A DNA stretch of 64,000 nucleotides from Reticulitermes speratus. Lineage: Eukaryota > Arthropoda > Insecta > Blattodea > Rhinotermitidae. A model generated the notes under the pieces. That model did no database searches and had not been told where the DNA came from. It worked only from the letters and a program-made list of their open reading frames with translations. The stretch is taken from contig JAJKFL010000011.1 of NCBI GenBank assembly GCA_021186555.1, positions 32,537,611-32,601,610 of the forward strand. Reading direction: 5' to 3'. Shown here one piece after another: positions 1 to 10,168 of this stretch (within the stretch, counting starts at the first letter, position 1; every line of letters begins with the position of its first letter). The position numbers and the translations under genes were made by a program.

Positions 1-21
1 CGTGTAATCCGTAATCTGGAC

Positions 22-386
22 CAGCGGTCGCCAACCGGTGGTCCGCGGACCACTGATGGTCCGTGAGAAAAGTTTGGTGGTCCGTGGAGAAATTTGGACA
101 TTATTTGCAATTTTTATGTTTATTATACTGTTTCATTATATTCTGATGCAGTGACGTCATTGGAGCCAAGAATCCATAAACTTATTTCAAACAAGCAGCA
201 ACAAATATCACACAAATAATTTTGTTATAATTAAACAAGTGCATTTCATATTAATAAAATGGAACTTTTATGATCATTATTTTATAGATGTTTGTACCTT
301 TTTAAAAAAAATTCATGTTAGTGGTCCGCGGGATTCAAAATTGTGAGTTTAGTGGTCCGTGAGGTCCGAATGGTTGGCGACCGCTG
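22..386. mobile_element. hAT-type MITE, 365 bp, intact ends
   Basis: The ends are inverted repeats: CAGCGGTCGCCAACC at the left and GGTTGGCGACCGCTG at the right. The element is flanked by a perfect 8-bp duplication ATCTGGAC (14-21 and 387-394), the target-site length of hAT transposons. The motif GGTCCGCGG recurs near both ends. It has no coding capacity, so it would need a hAT transposase from elsewhere. The perfect duplication suggests a fairly recent insertion. Confidence 0.88.
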
Positions 387-394
387 ATCTGGAC

Positions 395-860
395 ACTATA
401 CTGAGACACAAGACCCTAGACAGAAACATCGATATCTGGACCAAGAGTCAAACATGTGACGTTCGGTACTGACAACTTGTAAAAAATTAAAGGCCTTCTT
501 TCCTACCGCGCCTGCCCTCGCGATGGTCATGACCATCAACAGGTTGCGGGAGAACACAAGGCAAGTGTTTTTGATTCGACTGTCTGCAAGGCTTACGTCA
601 CTTCCCCGGAATACCATTCGCATTTCCACGTGATCATGTTTCCGGATGCATGATTATCTCATACTTAACACAAAAAAAGAGCAGCACATCACTGCAATAC
701 CAGATGTTTACATGTGAGATGTTACACATCGCCTGCTGCGGACAGCAAGCAGCTGAAGACATCTCGCGAGGAAGTGAGCACTGCACACGGAGAGGGAAAG
801 TCTGATATCAGACAGTGAAGTTAAGGGTGAAGTGGTTACTGTGCTCAGGTGAGAGTGCGT
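395..860. other. Unassigned unique-looking sequence
   Basis: Nothing recognisable here. It holds one open frame of 77 codons on the minus strand with no known motif and no repeat match elsewhere in the window. Confidence 0.5.
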
Positions 861-861
861 T

Positions 862-968
862 AAGTTAAGTTAGTTTTAAGGTAGGTTGGGGTAGGTTAGG
901 TTGAATTAGACTAGGTTGCGTTAGGTGGAATTGGATTAGGTTGGGTTAGTTTCGTTTCCGTTAGGTTA
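862..968 (+). repeat. Degenerate AGGTT/TTAGG-like tract
   Basis: About 105 bp made of imperfect copies of TAGGTT, GGGTTAG and TTAGGTT. The insect telomere unit is TTAGG, so this could be an interstitial telomere-like relic. The register drifts and pure (TTAGG)n is absent, so a simple degenerate repeat is equally possible. Confidence 0.55.
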
Positions 969-1035
969 TGTAGATGACTTTAAAAATTAATATAAAATAA
1001 ATTAATAATAAATGTAAGGCAAAAAGTTAAAGACC

Positions 1036-2355
1036 TTCAGCCTAATCAACCCAATCACTCTGGATTCAAATCCCAGATATCCATAAAACAACAGTTCTTC
1101 CTTCAGCCTAATCAACCCAATCACTCTGGATTCAAATCCCAGATATCCATAAAACAACAGTTCTTCCTTCAGCCTAATCAACCCAATCACTCTGGATTCA
1201 AATCCCAGATACCCATAAAACAACAGTTCTTCCTGCAGCATAATCAACCCAATCACTCTGGATTCAAATCCCAGATATCCATAAAACAACAGTTCTTCCT
1301 GCAGCATAATCAACCCAATCACTCTGGATTCAAATCCCAGATACCCATAAAACAACAGTTCTTCCTGCAGCATAATCAACCCAATCACTCTGGATTCAAA
1401 TCCCAGATATCCATAAAACAACAGTTCTTCCTTCAGCCTAATCAACCCAATTACTCTGGATTCAAATCCCAGATATCCATAAAACAACAGTTCTTCCTTC
1501 AGCCTAATCAACCCAATCACTCTGGATTCAAATCCCAGATATCCATAAAACAACAGTTCTTCCTTCAGCCTAATCAACCCAATCACTCTGGATTCAAATC
1601 CCAGATATCCATAAAACAACAGTTCTTCCTGCAGCATAATCAACCCAATCACTCTGGATTCAAATCCCAGATATCCATAAAACAACAGTTCTTCCTTCAG
1701 CCTAATCAACCCAATCACTCTGGATTCAAATCCCAGATATCCATAAAACAACAGTTCTTCCTTCAGCCTAATCAACCCAATCACTCTGGATTCAAATCCC
1801 AGATATCCATAAAACAACAGTTCTTCCTTCAGCCTAATCAACCCAATCACTCTGGATTCAAATCCCAGATATACATAAAACAACAGTTCTTCCTTCAGCC
1901 TAATCAACCCAATCACTCTGGATTCAAATCCCAGATATCCATAAAACAACAGTTCTTCCTTCAGCCTAATCAACCCAATCACTCTGGATTCAAATCCCAG
2001 ATATCCATAAAACAACAGTTCTTCCTTCAGCCTAATCAACCCAATCACTCTGGATTCAAATCCCAGATATCCATAAAACAACAGTTCTTCCTTCAGCCTA
2101 ATCAACCCAATCACTCTGGATTCAAATCCCAGATATCCATAAAACAACAGTTCTTCCTTCAGCCTAATCAACCCAATCACTCTGGATTCAAATCCCAGAT
2201 ATCCATAAAACAACAGTTCTTCCTGCAGCCTAATCAACCCAATCACTCTGGATTCAAATCCCAGATATCCATAAAACAACAGTTCTTCCTGCAGCATAAT
2301 CAACCCAATCACTCTGGATTCAAATCCCAGATATCCATAAAACAACAGTTCTTCC
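1036..2355. repeat. 66-bp minisatellite, 20 exact-length copies
   Basis: The array spans 1,320 bp, exactly 20 units of 66 bp with no indels. Units differ at a few positions. The main variant pair is CTTCAGCCTAATC versus CTGCAGCATAATC, which creates or removes a PstI site, and the two are interspersed. Since 66 is a multiple of three and no stop falls in one minus-strand frame, a 458-codon open frame (1002-2378) with a 22-residue repeat results. I treat that frame as an artefact: there is no signal peptide, conserved domain or non-repeat body. Confidence 0.95.
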
Positions 2356-2560
2356 CTACCGAAAGGACATAATGCCACTAGTAGTAGCAGGTCGTAAAAT
2401 GGTCACGTCAAGGCCCTCAAGCCAAAACGGGAAATCCGTTAGCGCAAGCACAATCCCCATTACGCCCGTAGTTATGTTTTCTTGTCATAGCTCACCGATG
2501 TATTTCTTCTCCGGAATGGCTAAATATACCAAGTCTCCGCTCCTAGCTTTTGGGTCGGCT

Positions 2561-2630
2561 TGATAGTTAGTTGGTTGGCTGGTTGGTTAGTTGGTTGGTT
2601 AGTTGGTTGGTTAGTTGGTTGGTTGGCTAC
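2561..2630 (+). repeat. (GTTG/GTTA)n microsatellite
   Basis: About 70 bp of GTTGGTTA-type tetranucleotides. Flanking sequence 2356-2560 and 2631-3190 shows nothing I recognise. Confidence 0.9.
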
Positions 2631-3198
2631 GGAGAGAAATAATAGCTTTTGTTGCTGTTGTTGTAAGAATCACACAAAACATAAATTCGTTCCGTTGGCA
2701 GAATGTAGACCTTTTAATGTTAACCTGGTGGTACGTATAGTAACCAGTTAGTTTCAAAAGGTAAATTAAACACCCTGGTACTGCCATATAGTTATAAATT
2801 TTGCAACATAAGGAATGCAATCTATTTTGCGACTTAAATTACTTGTGACGGCCCGATGGTTTTCGGGTTAGCGCTGGGTTGGATGGTGTCAGCTGTATCG
2901 TGCATGGCGGACACTCGCTAGCTGCACCCGGGCAACAGGATCGTCGATAGCAGCTAGCACTATGGCGCAGTACTACAACGGGACATGCCTGCAACCAATA
3001 ACGTTTCGTCACAATCCTACGTCAGATCTACGTATCTGATATTTATTTGGGATGGTTGTCTTGCAAGGTCACGCTTCAAGGAAATGATCCCGGTATGGTC
3101 ATCGCCATAGCAGGTGATGTGATCGTGTCTGAACAGTGTGATACTCGGGGCTGCCAACACAGCTGGACGAAACGCCTTTCCTGTGCTACGCTCTACAA

Positions 3199-3662
3199 CA
3201 CTGGCATTCAACCTTTTTTGTTCGCGTACCCCCAGAAATAGTTTCTCTTCAACTTTGTACCCCCAAAGTTGTTGGTGCATAATTCAAGTTATACATAGTG
3301 TATAATCTACATCTAAAATAAGTTAAATAAATTACATCCAAAATAATGTATTAAATAATAAGTTTTAAATGAGAAAAAGTAGAGTCAAGTTATTAAATAA
3401 CGAATATATTATATGCACTATGTGGAATAAAATGAAACTAGCCGCCCAGATAAGAATCGCAAAAAGGAGAGAGAGAAAAAAAATGGCGCTCCCAAATCGC
3501 ATGTCCTTATGTCCGGGTCTGTTGTGGCTAACCCTAAACGTGGCCCTGATTATTCAGTGTTTATCATGAACTAAGACATTTATTTTTTTTTAATTTTACG
3601 TACCCCCTAAGATGTCTTCGGTTACCCCCGGGGGTACGCGTACCCCAGGTTGAATACCACTG
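3199..3662. mobile_element. hAT-type MITE, 464 bp
   Basis: Terminal inverted repeats CACTGGCATTCAACCT (left) and AGGTTGAATACCACTG (right) match at 14 of 16 positions. A perfect 8-bp duplication CTCTACAA flanks it (3191-3198 and 3663-3670). Both subterminal regions carry GCGTACCCC motifs. It is non-coding and AT-rich inside. Confidence 0.88.
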
Positions 3663-3682
3663 CTCTACAAAAGAGTCGTGAC

Positions 3683-4083
3683 CAGGTGCGCACCCAGAAT
3701 TGTTTCTTGGGAAGGGGGGGGGGGCTGACCCTGAAGCTACATAATTTATGTTTGATTTCAAAACCATGTTACAAAATCATGTCGTAAGCACAACATAACA
3801 CTGTTTGCAACTGCCTTTATATACATACAAATATAACTACATGTTCCATGACTCAATGTCCTATCTTCTTATTTTTTTTTTAATTTTAATTTATTTTTCA
3901 AAATTCTAACGTACTAGCAGTCATCAGCCGACTTCAGTGGCTGATTTCGGCTGTAGGAGAAACCACGCAAAACTTTTCATAGTACCATATCCACAAAATC
4001 TGTGTTTTTTAAATTTCGATTTTGGGGGGTTTGTGGGGGGGGGGCTGCAGCCCGGCATCCCCCCACCCTTGGGTCCGCCCCTG
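3683..4083. mobile_element. hAT-type MITE, 401 bp, next to the previous one
   Basis: The left end CAGGTGCGCACCCA and the reverse complement of the right end, CAGGGGCGGACCCA, form imperfect inverted repeats. The flanking 8-mers GTCGTGAC (3675-3682) and ATCGTGAC (4084-4091) match at 7 of 8. The G-rich runs near 3713-3723 and 4025-4044 lie subterminally. It has no coding capacity. Confidence 0.75.
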
Positions 4084-4314
4084 ATCGTGACTACATATAC
4101 CGCCACCTTTACAGCATTAAACGACTCTGCATTTTGCGCACACACCTTATTCAAGTGTTGCTAAAAATTATCGTATTAAAAAGCAATTATTTCACTAAAC
4201 GACATTAACCGATTGGTTTTGGGATTGCTACGAAACAATGTCTGTGAAGTAGGAGTTAGTTTCTTAAACAACGCTATGAATTTAATGTAATCTATATTCC
4301 GTGCAATAGACTAA

Positions 4315-4547
4315 TTTTTTTTTTTTCCATGGCTCGACAGCCCCTAGTGGGCCTAGGCCTCCTCATTATCTAGGCTTCAAGAGCACACTCAGACACACCA
4401 CACTCGGTAGTACTCCTCTGGACGAGTGATCAGCCCGACGAGACCTCTACCTGACAACACACAACACTCACAAGACACATTCGAACCCGCAATCCCAGCA
4501 TGCGAGCGGCCGCAGTCCCACGCCTTAGACCGCGCGGCCACTGAGAT
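4315..4547 (-). mobile_element. SINE-A (tRNA-Leu-like head), full length
   Basis: Read on the minus strand it starts with a tRNA-like head: box A region GTGGCCGCGCGGTCTAAGG, resembling the tRNA-Leu D arm, and a box B region around GGGTTCGAATG. A conserved body follows, ending in an A-rich tail (a T run at about 4315-4326 on the plus strand). The duplication ATAGACTAA flanks it (4306-4314, 4548-4556). It would be transcribed by Pol III and mobilised by a non-LTR element in trans. Confidence 0.88.
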
Positions 4548-4554
4548 ATAGACT

Positions 4555-4760
4555 AAATATACAGTATTTAATCCAACAAATTGCACAATCAATAATAAAT
4601 GATAATTTGTCATGGACGATGTCCCTCCTACATGTTTCGGCTTCTAAACGCCATCGTCAGGGAGGCAGTATACAAAGGAATACGAGTATAGATACAGCAA
4701 TTTCTGTCTAAAGAGTAGAGTTAAACACAGTATTATCATTTACTGTTTACAAACTAACGA
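4555..4760 (-). mobile_element. Penelope-type terminal arm with hammerhead-like motif
   Basis: An AT-rich arm leads into the shared block CTACATGTTTCGG...CGTCAGGGAGG. The same arrangement of AAATTGCAC-like sequence followed by CTACATGTTTC recurs at 34578, 39850, 41160 and 45890. The hammerhead-like core is annotated separately. The partner arm is not identifiable here, so this is a partial element. Confidence 0.55.
4624..4665 (-). ncRNA. Hammerhead-ribozyme-like motif
   Basis: On the minus strand: CCTCC, CTGACGA, a TGGC/GCC stem II, GAAAC, AT, GTA, GGAGG. Stem I pairs perfectly over 5 bp (CCTCC/GGAGG). Position 7 of the core is C, which hammerheads tolerate. The predicted cleavage triplet is GTA. 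Activity is inferred, not shown. Confidence 0.6.
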
Positions 4761-4936
4761 AATGCACTACAGTTTCACTTTTATTATTTATTCATCAACC
4801 CCTACATACGTGTCGGTCTTATATAAGACCGATACGTATGTTGGTTTTTAAACAGAGAATTGTGAAAAATGCACGGTGAGAATAATATAAAATTTAACAG
4901 TATCATCAATTGAAATTCCTAAAAATGTTTAAAATA

Positions 4937-5014
4937 CAGGGCATACACAAAAGAATGGTGCGGTTTTAATAGTGAACACTATTAAAACCGCACCATTCTT
5001 TTGTGTATGCTCTG
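4937..5014. mobile_element. 78-bp palindromic MITE flanked by TA
   Basis: The two 38-bp halves are near-perfect inverted complements around a 2-nt centre. The ends read CAGGGCATACAC and GTGTATGCTCTG, and TA flanks both sides (4935-4936, 5015-5016). The TA duplication and CAGGG ends are typical of Tc1/mariner-like elements. It would be a minimal element made almost only of fused terminal repeats. Confidence 0.72.
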
Positions 5015-5254
5015 TATATTTTTAGCTGTCCTCACTGCGGCAGTCACTTACAAGGCGCTTTATTTCCTCATACTGCGCATCTAGATTTTAAATTCAGGAA
5101 GGTTAGGATTTGACGCTTTTTAAAGCATAGCTAAGACAGGCGCAGGGGACAAGCAAGGACCTCTAATACAGCAGTCCCTCGATAACATTAATCGAGTTGT
5201 GTTCGAAGAGAGACACCGCCTTTCGTGTCACATAGGAATTTAATTTTTAAATTA

Positions 5255-5439
5255 GAGTCGAACTCGGTTATAACGTCAAGAAAGGGACTGAATATTTTGT
5301 GTCGTTATAAACGAGCGTTGTTATAACCTAGGAGTATAATGTTATGGTTAACAGTGAGGAATTAATTGGTACCACAGAACATCTGACGTTATAGACGAGG
5401 TGTCGTATAAACCGATGTCGTTATAACCGGGTTCGACTG
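5255..5439 (+). mobile_element. pogo/Tigger-like MITE copy 1, about 185 bp
   Basis: The ends GTCGAACTCGGTTATAACG and CGTTATAACCGGGTTCGACT are inverted repeats, flanked by TA. Two more copies lie at 31099-31282 and 46474-46662. TA targets and a CAGTCGAAC end fit pogo/Tigger-like DNA transposons. It is non-coding. The first base of the left end has decayed. Confidence 0.8.
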
Positions 5440-6160
5440 TACTTAGATGAAATCCAACAGTTAAAGGGAATAAACACGACTGTTTAACACTTTACTTTAG
5501 ATCGCTCTATAAATTCCGAGATAATAAAATTGATATTGAGCTATGGGTGGACAAAACGGTAGGGGAAACGGGAGTTTTTCGAGAAGACTCTTCAGCTGAA
5601 TTGTATAAACCAGTATAAGACATGATCGTGCCGAGAGCCTAGCAGTATGTACTGGGAACAGCAAGACTTATCTCTTCTGCATTGCGTCATTCCCGTCTCT
5701 TCCATGGTTGCTCATACAAAGCACACCCGGCCAAATCAGACTACTCTGAACACGTTAGTTTGTTACGTAACTCATAACGACAGACAAATTGACTGGTTTC
5801 AGAACTTGTGCCCCACTGTTCTGGGCCCCACGGCCCGACCTTTATCGTGAATTATATTTGTTGTGTCGTAGCCAAAAATGGCATGTTGAACAGAATCAGG
5901 GTCAAAGTTTTTGTGGCCCTTCCCTGTGTGATGGATGAATGCAGTTGCATGTTATTAGAATATTAGTATATGACAAAACTCATAACTTCATAACTCATAT
6001 TCATTTCGTCTATATGACTGGAAAAAGCATAAAATGGGTCTGACAGTCAATTCGAAATAAAATTCCAAGTTCGCCAGTTTACAAAGTTTCGTAATTTCAC
6101 GATCGATGGATGTCCTGTGTCTTCCCAACCCCCAACTTAACAATCCAGAACGACCTCTAC
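5440..6160. other. Unassigned sequence
   Basis: I see no repeat family or coding signature. Open frames are under 70 codons. Confidence 0.5.
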
Positions 6161-6211
6161 CAGGGGTGCACAAATCCCGAGCGCCAAGTCGCCGTGGCGA
6201 CTAAGTTTTGC
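6161..6211 (+). mobile_element. Left end of a hAT-like element
   Basis: CAGGGGTGCACAAATCCCG resembles the ends of the MITE at 26751-26903 and the fragment at 37981-38003 (reverse complement CAGGGATGCATAAATTTT). No matching right end was found downstream; a SINE-D follows at once. Confidence 0.45.
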
Positions 6212-6384
6212 ACTGCGGAGCATTGGTGGACTGATACTGGCAGGGGAAAAACGAAGTACTCAGAGAAAAACCTGTCCCAGTGACACTTCGTCCACCACAA
6301 ATCCCACATGGACTGGCCTGGAATCGAACCCGAGCCTCCGCAGTGAAATGCAGGCGACTAACCGCCTGTGACATGACACGGCTT
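6212..6384 (-). mobile_element. SINE-D (tRNA-derived)
   Basis: Minus-strand order is GCCGTGTCATG...GGCGGTTAGTCGCC (box A region), GGTTCGATTCC (box B), then the body with GGTGGACGAAGTGTCACTGG and GAGTACTTCG. It aligns with the better copy at 60712-60895. Confidence 0.82.
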
Positions 6385-7399
6385 TGAAAACGAAAATTAA
6401 CGTGAATTATATATAAATATTCAGGTCGTACCTCGCAGTAAACACACGCAGTGTCGGTTATAAAAACCAATCAGTTAATGCTGTATTTGTATCTCCATTG
6501 CATCAAAACATCTAAAAGTTAAATTCTTCGATCATAAATTTATCATAATCTAGTGTAGCATAAATGATGTGTACTTGACAAAGGAATACTCTGTACATAT
6601 ATATTGCACAATTTTAACCTGTTATAGTGATTGTTTTAATATAAAATATTGATAATTGAACTTCTCACTTTTACAATGTACCATTTACCAAGTACAATTG
6701 ACAATGATATGTTTTAGCATTAAAATTCTCCTTTGTGTCAAACTTCTCTCTGAGGATGGCTGTCATTATTAGCAGAAACGTTATTACAGAGTTAAATAAT
6801 GCCAAGCGAAGAGCTTGCCATCCACTGTTCTCTTTGCATGCTAATTTCACAACGATATCAATACCTGTGACAACACAGCATCTATGATATGATGATTCAG
6901 TAATGATGAATTTGGAAAAGATTTGGAAGGAAGCGGCCATCGGATAATTGAGGTACTGTCTCGGCTCTCGCCTAGTCGAACTGAGGAAAACCACGATGAT
7001 TTTCAGCCAGGATAGCCGATGACTCGGCTGAGATATGAAGTGGACGCCTCTCGAGTAGAAGCCTGGAAATTTACCGTTATATAACGCAGTCAGGTGCATC
7101 ACAGAGGCTGCTGGGCTGGTCTATTGATCGGCCGTACCCATCCCGCAGCTAAATGCGTCATTTGTTAAGTTCCATGTCAAAAGCTCGTACCTCGTCATAC
7201 ATAGTGAACAAACGTTGTAACAGTTTATAAAGTGCATGTTGAGCCTGTAGCATTTAACATTCAAAAGCCCTTAATTTTCTCGCACGTTGTAGCTATGTAT
7301 TTCGTACATTGACGCTGTAGCTATAACTGTTGGACCCCTTTGCAAAGTTTACCGAGGGGCCCTGTTGTACCCATGAGGTACATGGCAACTTTTTTATAA
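6385..7399. other. Unassigned sequence
   Basis: About 1 kb without a recognisable element. The longest open frame is 143 codons (minus, 6671-7102). It has no recognisable motif and its composition fits chance. Confidence 0.45.
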
Positions 7400-7458
7400 A
7401 ATTATCATAAATACGTAGACTTAATTTCCTACTATAAATGTTTTTTAAGCTTGGTATG

Positions 7459-7502
7459 TACTCCCTGAAGACGACATTGTCATGCCGAAACATGTCGGAG
7501 TG
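7459..7502 (+). ncRNA. Hammerhead-ribozyme-like motif with GTC site
   Basis: ACTCC (7460-7464), CTGAAGA (7465-7471), an imperfect stem II containing GAC/GTC, GAAAC, AT, GTC, GGAGT (7497-7501). Stem I pairs over 5 bp. It has the canonical GTC cleavage triplet. Stem II is the weakest part. It sits in an AT-rich Penelope-type arm (about 7400-7545). Confidence 0.55.
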
Positions 7503-7545
7503 ACGTGATTGTAATATCATGTATTTTAGGTGCAATTAATTGGTA

Positions 7546-7823
7546 CATTACGTGAAAATATCCCCCCAAATAAAGTTCATATATTTTTTTTTCTTATTTT
7601 CGTTCTTGCGAAGACGTTCGAATTCGCCCCGAATATTGGAGGGTACGCAGTTACTGTGAAACCAAAGTCTGCGATAGGCTCGTTGGCTCCCTGTATTCGT
7701 GGGCCCCTATGCTTTCATACTCTTGCTACATGTTAGCTACGCCCTTGAAATCATATAATTTGCAAATAAACAATAATTATTATTTCCAAACAAGGCTAAA
7801 TATTCCTTGTTTGTAATGGTGAC
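7546..7823. other. Unassigned, possible transposon end near 7740
   Basis: The text GCTACGCCCTTG at about 7736-7747 looks like a terminal repeat in reverse (CAAGGGCGTAGC). No partner end was found. Confidence 0.25.
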
Positions 7824-8087
7824 TGGCCGATCCCAGTGGCCGTGCGGTCTAAGGTGCGGATCTGCGGGCGCTCGCTTGCTGGGATTGTGGGTTCGAATCC
7901 CGCCAAGGGCATGAATGTCTGTCTCGTGAGTGCTGTGTGTTGTCAGGTAGAGGTCTCTGCGACGAGCTGGTCCCTCGTCCAGAGGAGTCCTACCGAGTGT
8001 GGTGTGTCTTAACTGAGTGTGATCGTGAAAGGTCGATAATGAGGAGGCCTTGGCCCACGAGGGGTTGTTACGTCATTGGAAAGAAAA
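7824..8087 (+). mobile_element. SINE-A, full length
   Basis: The head reads GATCCCAGTGGCCGTGCGG (box A region) and GGGTTCGAATCCCGCC (box B), followed by GTCAGGTAGAGGTCTCTGCG and a short A-rich tail. The likely duplication is ATGGTGAC/ATAGTGAC (7816-7823, 8088-8095; 7 of 8). Confidence 0.88.
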
Positions 8088-8544
8088 ATAGTGACAGTTT
8101 ATTGTGAGTTGTGAACTGAATCTTTACACATAATTTCAATGAATTAAGCTTTAACGGGGTGTCCAATATTTGTGATACATGTCGTAGTGGCAGGTACAGG
8201 GAAGTGCAATTATTCAGGCTGGCGGACCGCAACAGCGACGTTGGTAACTGCGATGTGCCTGCCACAGTCTGCACGTGTTCAGCTCATGTCTTCTGTCTGT
8301 CCGTCCAGAAACTTAACGGAACACGTGACAGCCGAATTACACTGAGGAAGGAGGCACAAGTTCCTCCGAAATTTGGTAAACTCTACCAGAATATACGATG
8401 TCACGTCACAGAAAACCGTAATCTAGGGGGTACACAAAATGAGTTTGGAAGTGTACGAACTCGGCCAAACATGACCTAGTCTGACAGTGTTCTGTTCCTT
8501 CCCATTGCCTTATCCTTGCGACTAATCGTATTACGTTTACGCCG

Positions 8545-8577
8545 TAAGGTAAAGGTAAAGGTAAAGGTAAAGTCTCT
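8545..8577 (-). repeat. (GGTAAA)n tract, SINE-B tail remnant
   Basis: Five GGTAAA units. The same hexamer forms the 3' tail of SINE-B copies (56363-56395, 58546-58570), so this is probably the tail of an otherwise lost minus-strand copy. Confidence 0.6.
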
Positions 8578-8667
8578 GTAATGAGGGAATTACACACTGT
8601 CAGACGCAACTATTGTGCATTATATAAACTGAATACTTTCCTTTTCTATGGTCTGATACTGATAGAT

Positions 8668-8912
8668 GGTGGGCCGCCATAGCTCAGTCGGTATAGCGAC
8701 TCGCTACAGGCTGGACGGTCCGGGGATCGATCCCGGTGTAGGCGAGATTTTCCGCACCCGTCCAGACCGGCCCTGGGGTCCACCCAGCCTCCTATACAAT
8801 GGGTACCGGGTCTTTCTGTGGGGTAAAGCGGCCGGGGAACGACGTTAACCACTTACCTCCATCTAATGCCAAGGTTTTGGAAAGCGTGGAGCTGTACCTC
8901 CACTCGCTACAA
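8668..8912 (+). mobile_element. SINE-B (tRNA-derived), 3'-shortened
   Basis: Head: GCCATAGCTCAGTCGGTATAG (box A region) and GGGGATCGATCCCGG (box B). Body: CCGCACCCGTCCAGACCGG, CACCCAGCCTCCT and AAAGCGGCCGGGG. It stops after CCTCCACTCGC, before the usual TTTACC tail. The overlapping short frames on both strands are by-products. Confidence 0.85.
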
Positions 8913-9498
8913 CAATTCAGAACATAGAAACCCAGAATCTGATGCTATGCATTTTGATGTACTGACAGCGTCGTTAAATAAATGATAAGTAAACGTAATA
9001 AATAATGGACTAGTAAGTGCATAAAATATGGCGGAGTTTTGTGTTTGTGACAGAAAAGAACGGCCTACGTGTACATGTCAGGCAAAACAAATGTGCGTCA
9101 CCGCATGAACTTAATGTTCCAAGGCACAGAATTCATATTCTCCCGCGGCTTCGAAGTAACAGACGTTTAGAATGAACTGACGGCGTCGTGGGGGGGCGGG
9201 GGGCAAATCCATGTCAACTCTCGGGACAAATTGGTCATTCCAGGTTCTCGTGTGGATCGATCGCTGCGGCGCGGGGTGCGGACAGACCGTTCCGTGACGA
9301 GCCGACACTGCGGTGAGCCAGGCCGAAACGAATTTCAGAAGCCAGACAAGGTAAATTACCTTGAATGATGGAGAAAGCGTGCTGGTGACTGACTATGCTG
9401 CACTTCTGCTATTGCACTGTGTCGCGTTAATGGGGTGGCTTCACACATATTGCACAGACGGAATGAAAGTGCCACACACACAGTTCTAGTTGTATTGC
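8913..9498. other. Unassigned sequence
   Basis: No repeat or gene signal recognised. A short GC-rich patch with a G run lies at 9190-9205. Confidence 0.45.
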
Positions 9499-9534
9499 CA
9501 TCTGAAGCAATAGGTTCCTCCGAAACGTCGGTAC
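9499..9534 (+). ncRNA. Degenerate hammerhead-like motif
   Basis: CTGAAGC (last core base changed), GGTTCCTCC, GAAAC, GTC, GGT. The 3' half is intact but the core carries a change at a residue usually invariant, so it is probably inactive. Confidence 0.35.
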
Positions 9535-9842
9535 GCATCTACCAATGTACACGGTGCCACATCGACGAAGATCTCACTTCCATCATCATTAACTTTGTGA
9601 GGTTTGAAATTTCCATGGCTGGAGGAAGCAGGATCCTCTCAAGTGTTACTACACGGCGTCACACCCCCAGAAGACAATAACCTTGAAATTTCAAACCTCA
9701 GTGCAGCATTCAACCTGGTGTGGTCAGGCAGGGGGGGGGGGGGGGTTCAGACCATAACAGGTGGCTATAGATCTATCAATCCTTGTTAAAGACACAAATA
9801 CTTTTTTAAACAATGTCATCCCGTTGTGTTGTTAACAGTATA
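9535..9842. other. Probable Penelope-type flank with inner inverted repeat
   Basis: GAGGTTTGAAATTT (9599-9612) is repeated inverted as AAATTTCAAACCTC about 75 bp downstream. The text ACACGGCGTCACACCCCCAGAAG resembles the outer arms of the palindromic elements at 20854 and 47073. A 13-nt G run lies at about 9731-9743. Confidence 0.4.
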
Positions 9843-9892
9843 ACAAATAAATCAGTAGCTGTCCGAACACAACTAAATTATATTTATTTTAT

Positions 9893-9933
9893 AGAACTAT
9901 GTTTCGACCTATCTCAGGTCGTCTTCAGGTTCA
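9893..9933 (-). ncRNA. Hammerhead-like motif, left arm
   Basis: Minus strand: GAAC, CTGAAGA, a 5-bp stem II GACCT/AGGTC, GAAAC, then AT and AGTTC. Stem I GAAC/GTTC pairs, but one base of the GTH site appears lost. Confidence 0.45.
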
Positions 9934-10070
9934 CAGTTGGTCTATAAAACATTTTAAGGAAGAAATATACATTATGTAAGTCCACAAGACACAATTGTAA
10001 TATTTTAATTGTACTTTACTGACTAGCATAATGTATATTTCTTCCTTAAAATGTTTTATAGACCAAATGT

Positions 10071-10111
10071 GAACCTGAAGATGACCTGAGATAGGTCGAA
10101 ACATGTAGTTT
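10071..10111 (+). ncRNA. Hammerhead-like motif, right arm
   Basis: GAAC, CTGAAGA, stem II GACCT/AGGTC (perfect), GAAAC, AT, GTA, GTTT. Stem I pairs over 4 positions including one G-T wobble. This is one of the best-preserved copies. Confidence 0.6.
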
Positions 10112-10168
10112 TATATAATAAATAGAATTTAGTTCTGTTTGGACAGCTACTGATTTATTTTTTTGTAC

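Larger units (their letters stand above)
9843..10168. mobile_element. Penelope-type inverted-repeat element, about 326 bp
   Basis: Arms of about 130 bp (9845-9976 and 10027-10160) are inverted complements with a roughly 50-bp centre. Each arm carries a hammerhead-like motif (9893-9933 minus, 10071-10111 plus), so the two motifs point inward to outward symmetrically. It has no coding capacity. Direct duplications at the edges are unclear. Confidence 0.7.

Noticed and set aside
1002-2378. 458-codon minus-strand open frame with a 22-residue repeat
   Set aside because: It exists only because a 66-bp minisatellite has no stop in one frame. No non-repeat domain, no signal sequence, and the ends are chance sequence.
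6671-7102. 143-codon minus-strand frame
   Set aside because: No recognisable motif, no codon pattern that stands out and no supporting signal; near the length expected by chance in 64 kb on six frames.
8668-8740. Functional tRNA gene
   Set aside because: Box A and box B are present, but there is no closed acceptor stem, the spacing is wrong and the same head is fused to a SINE body at many sites.
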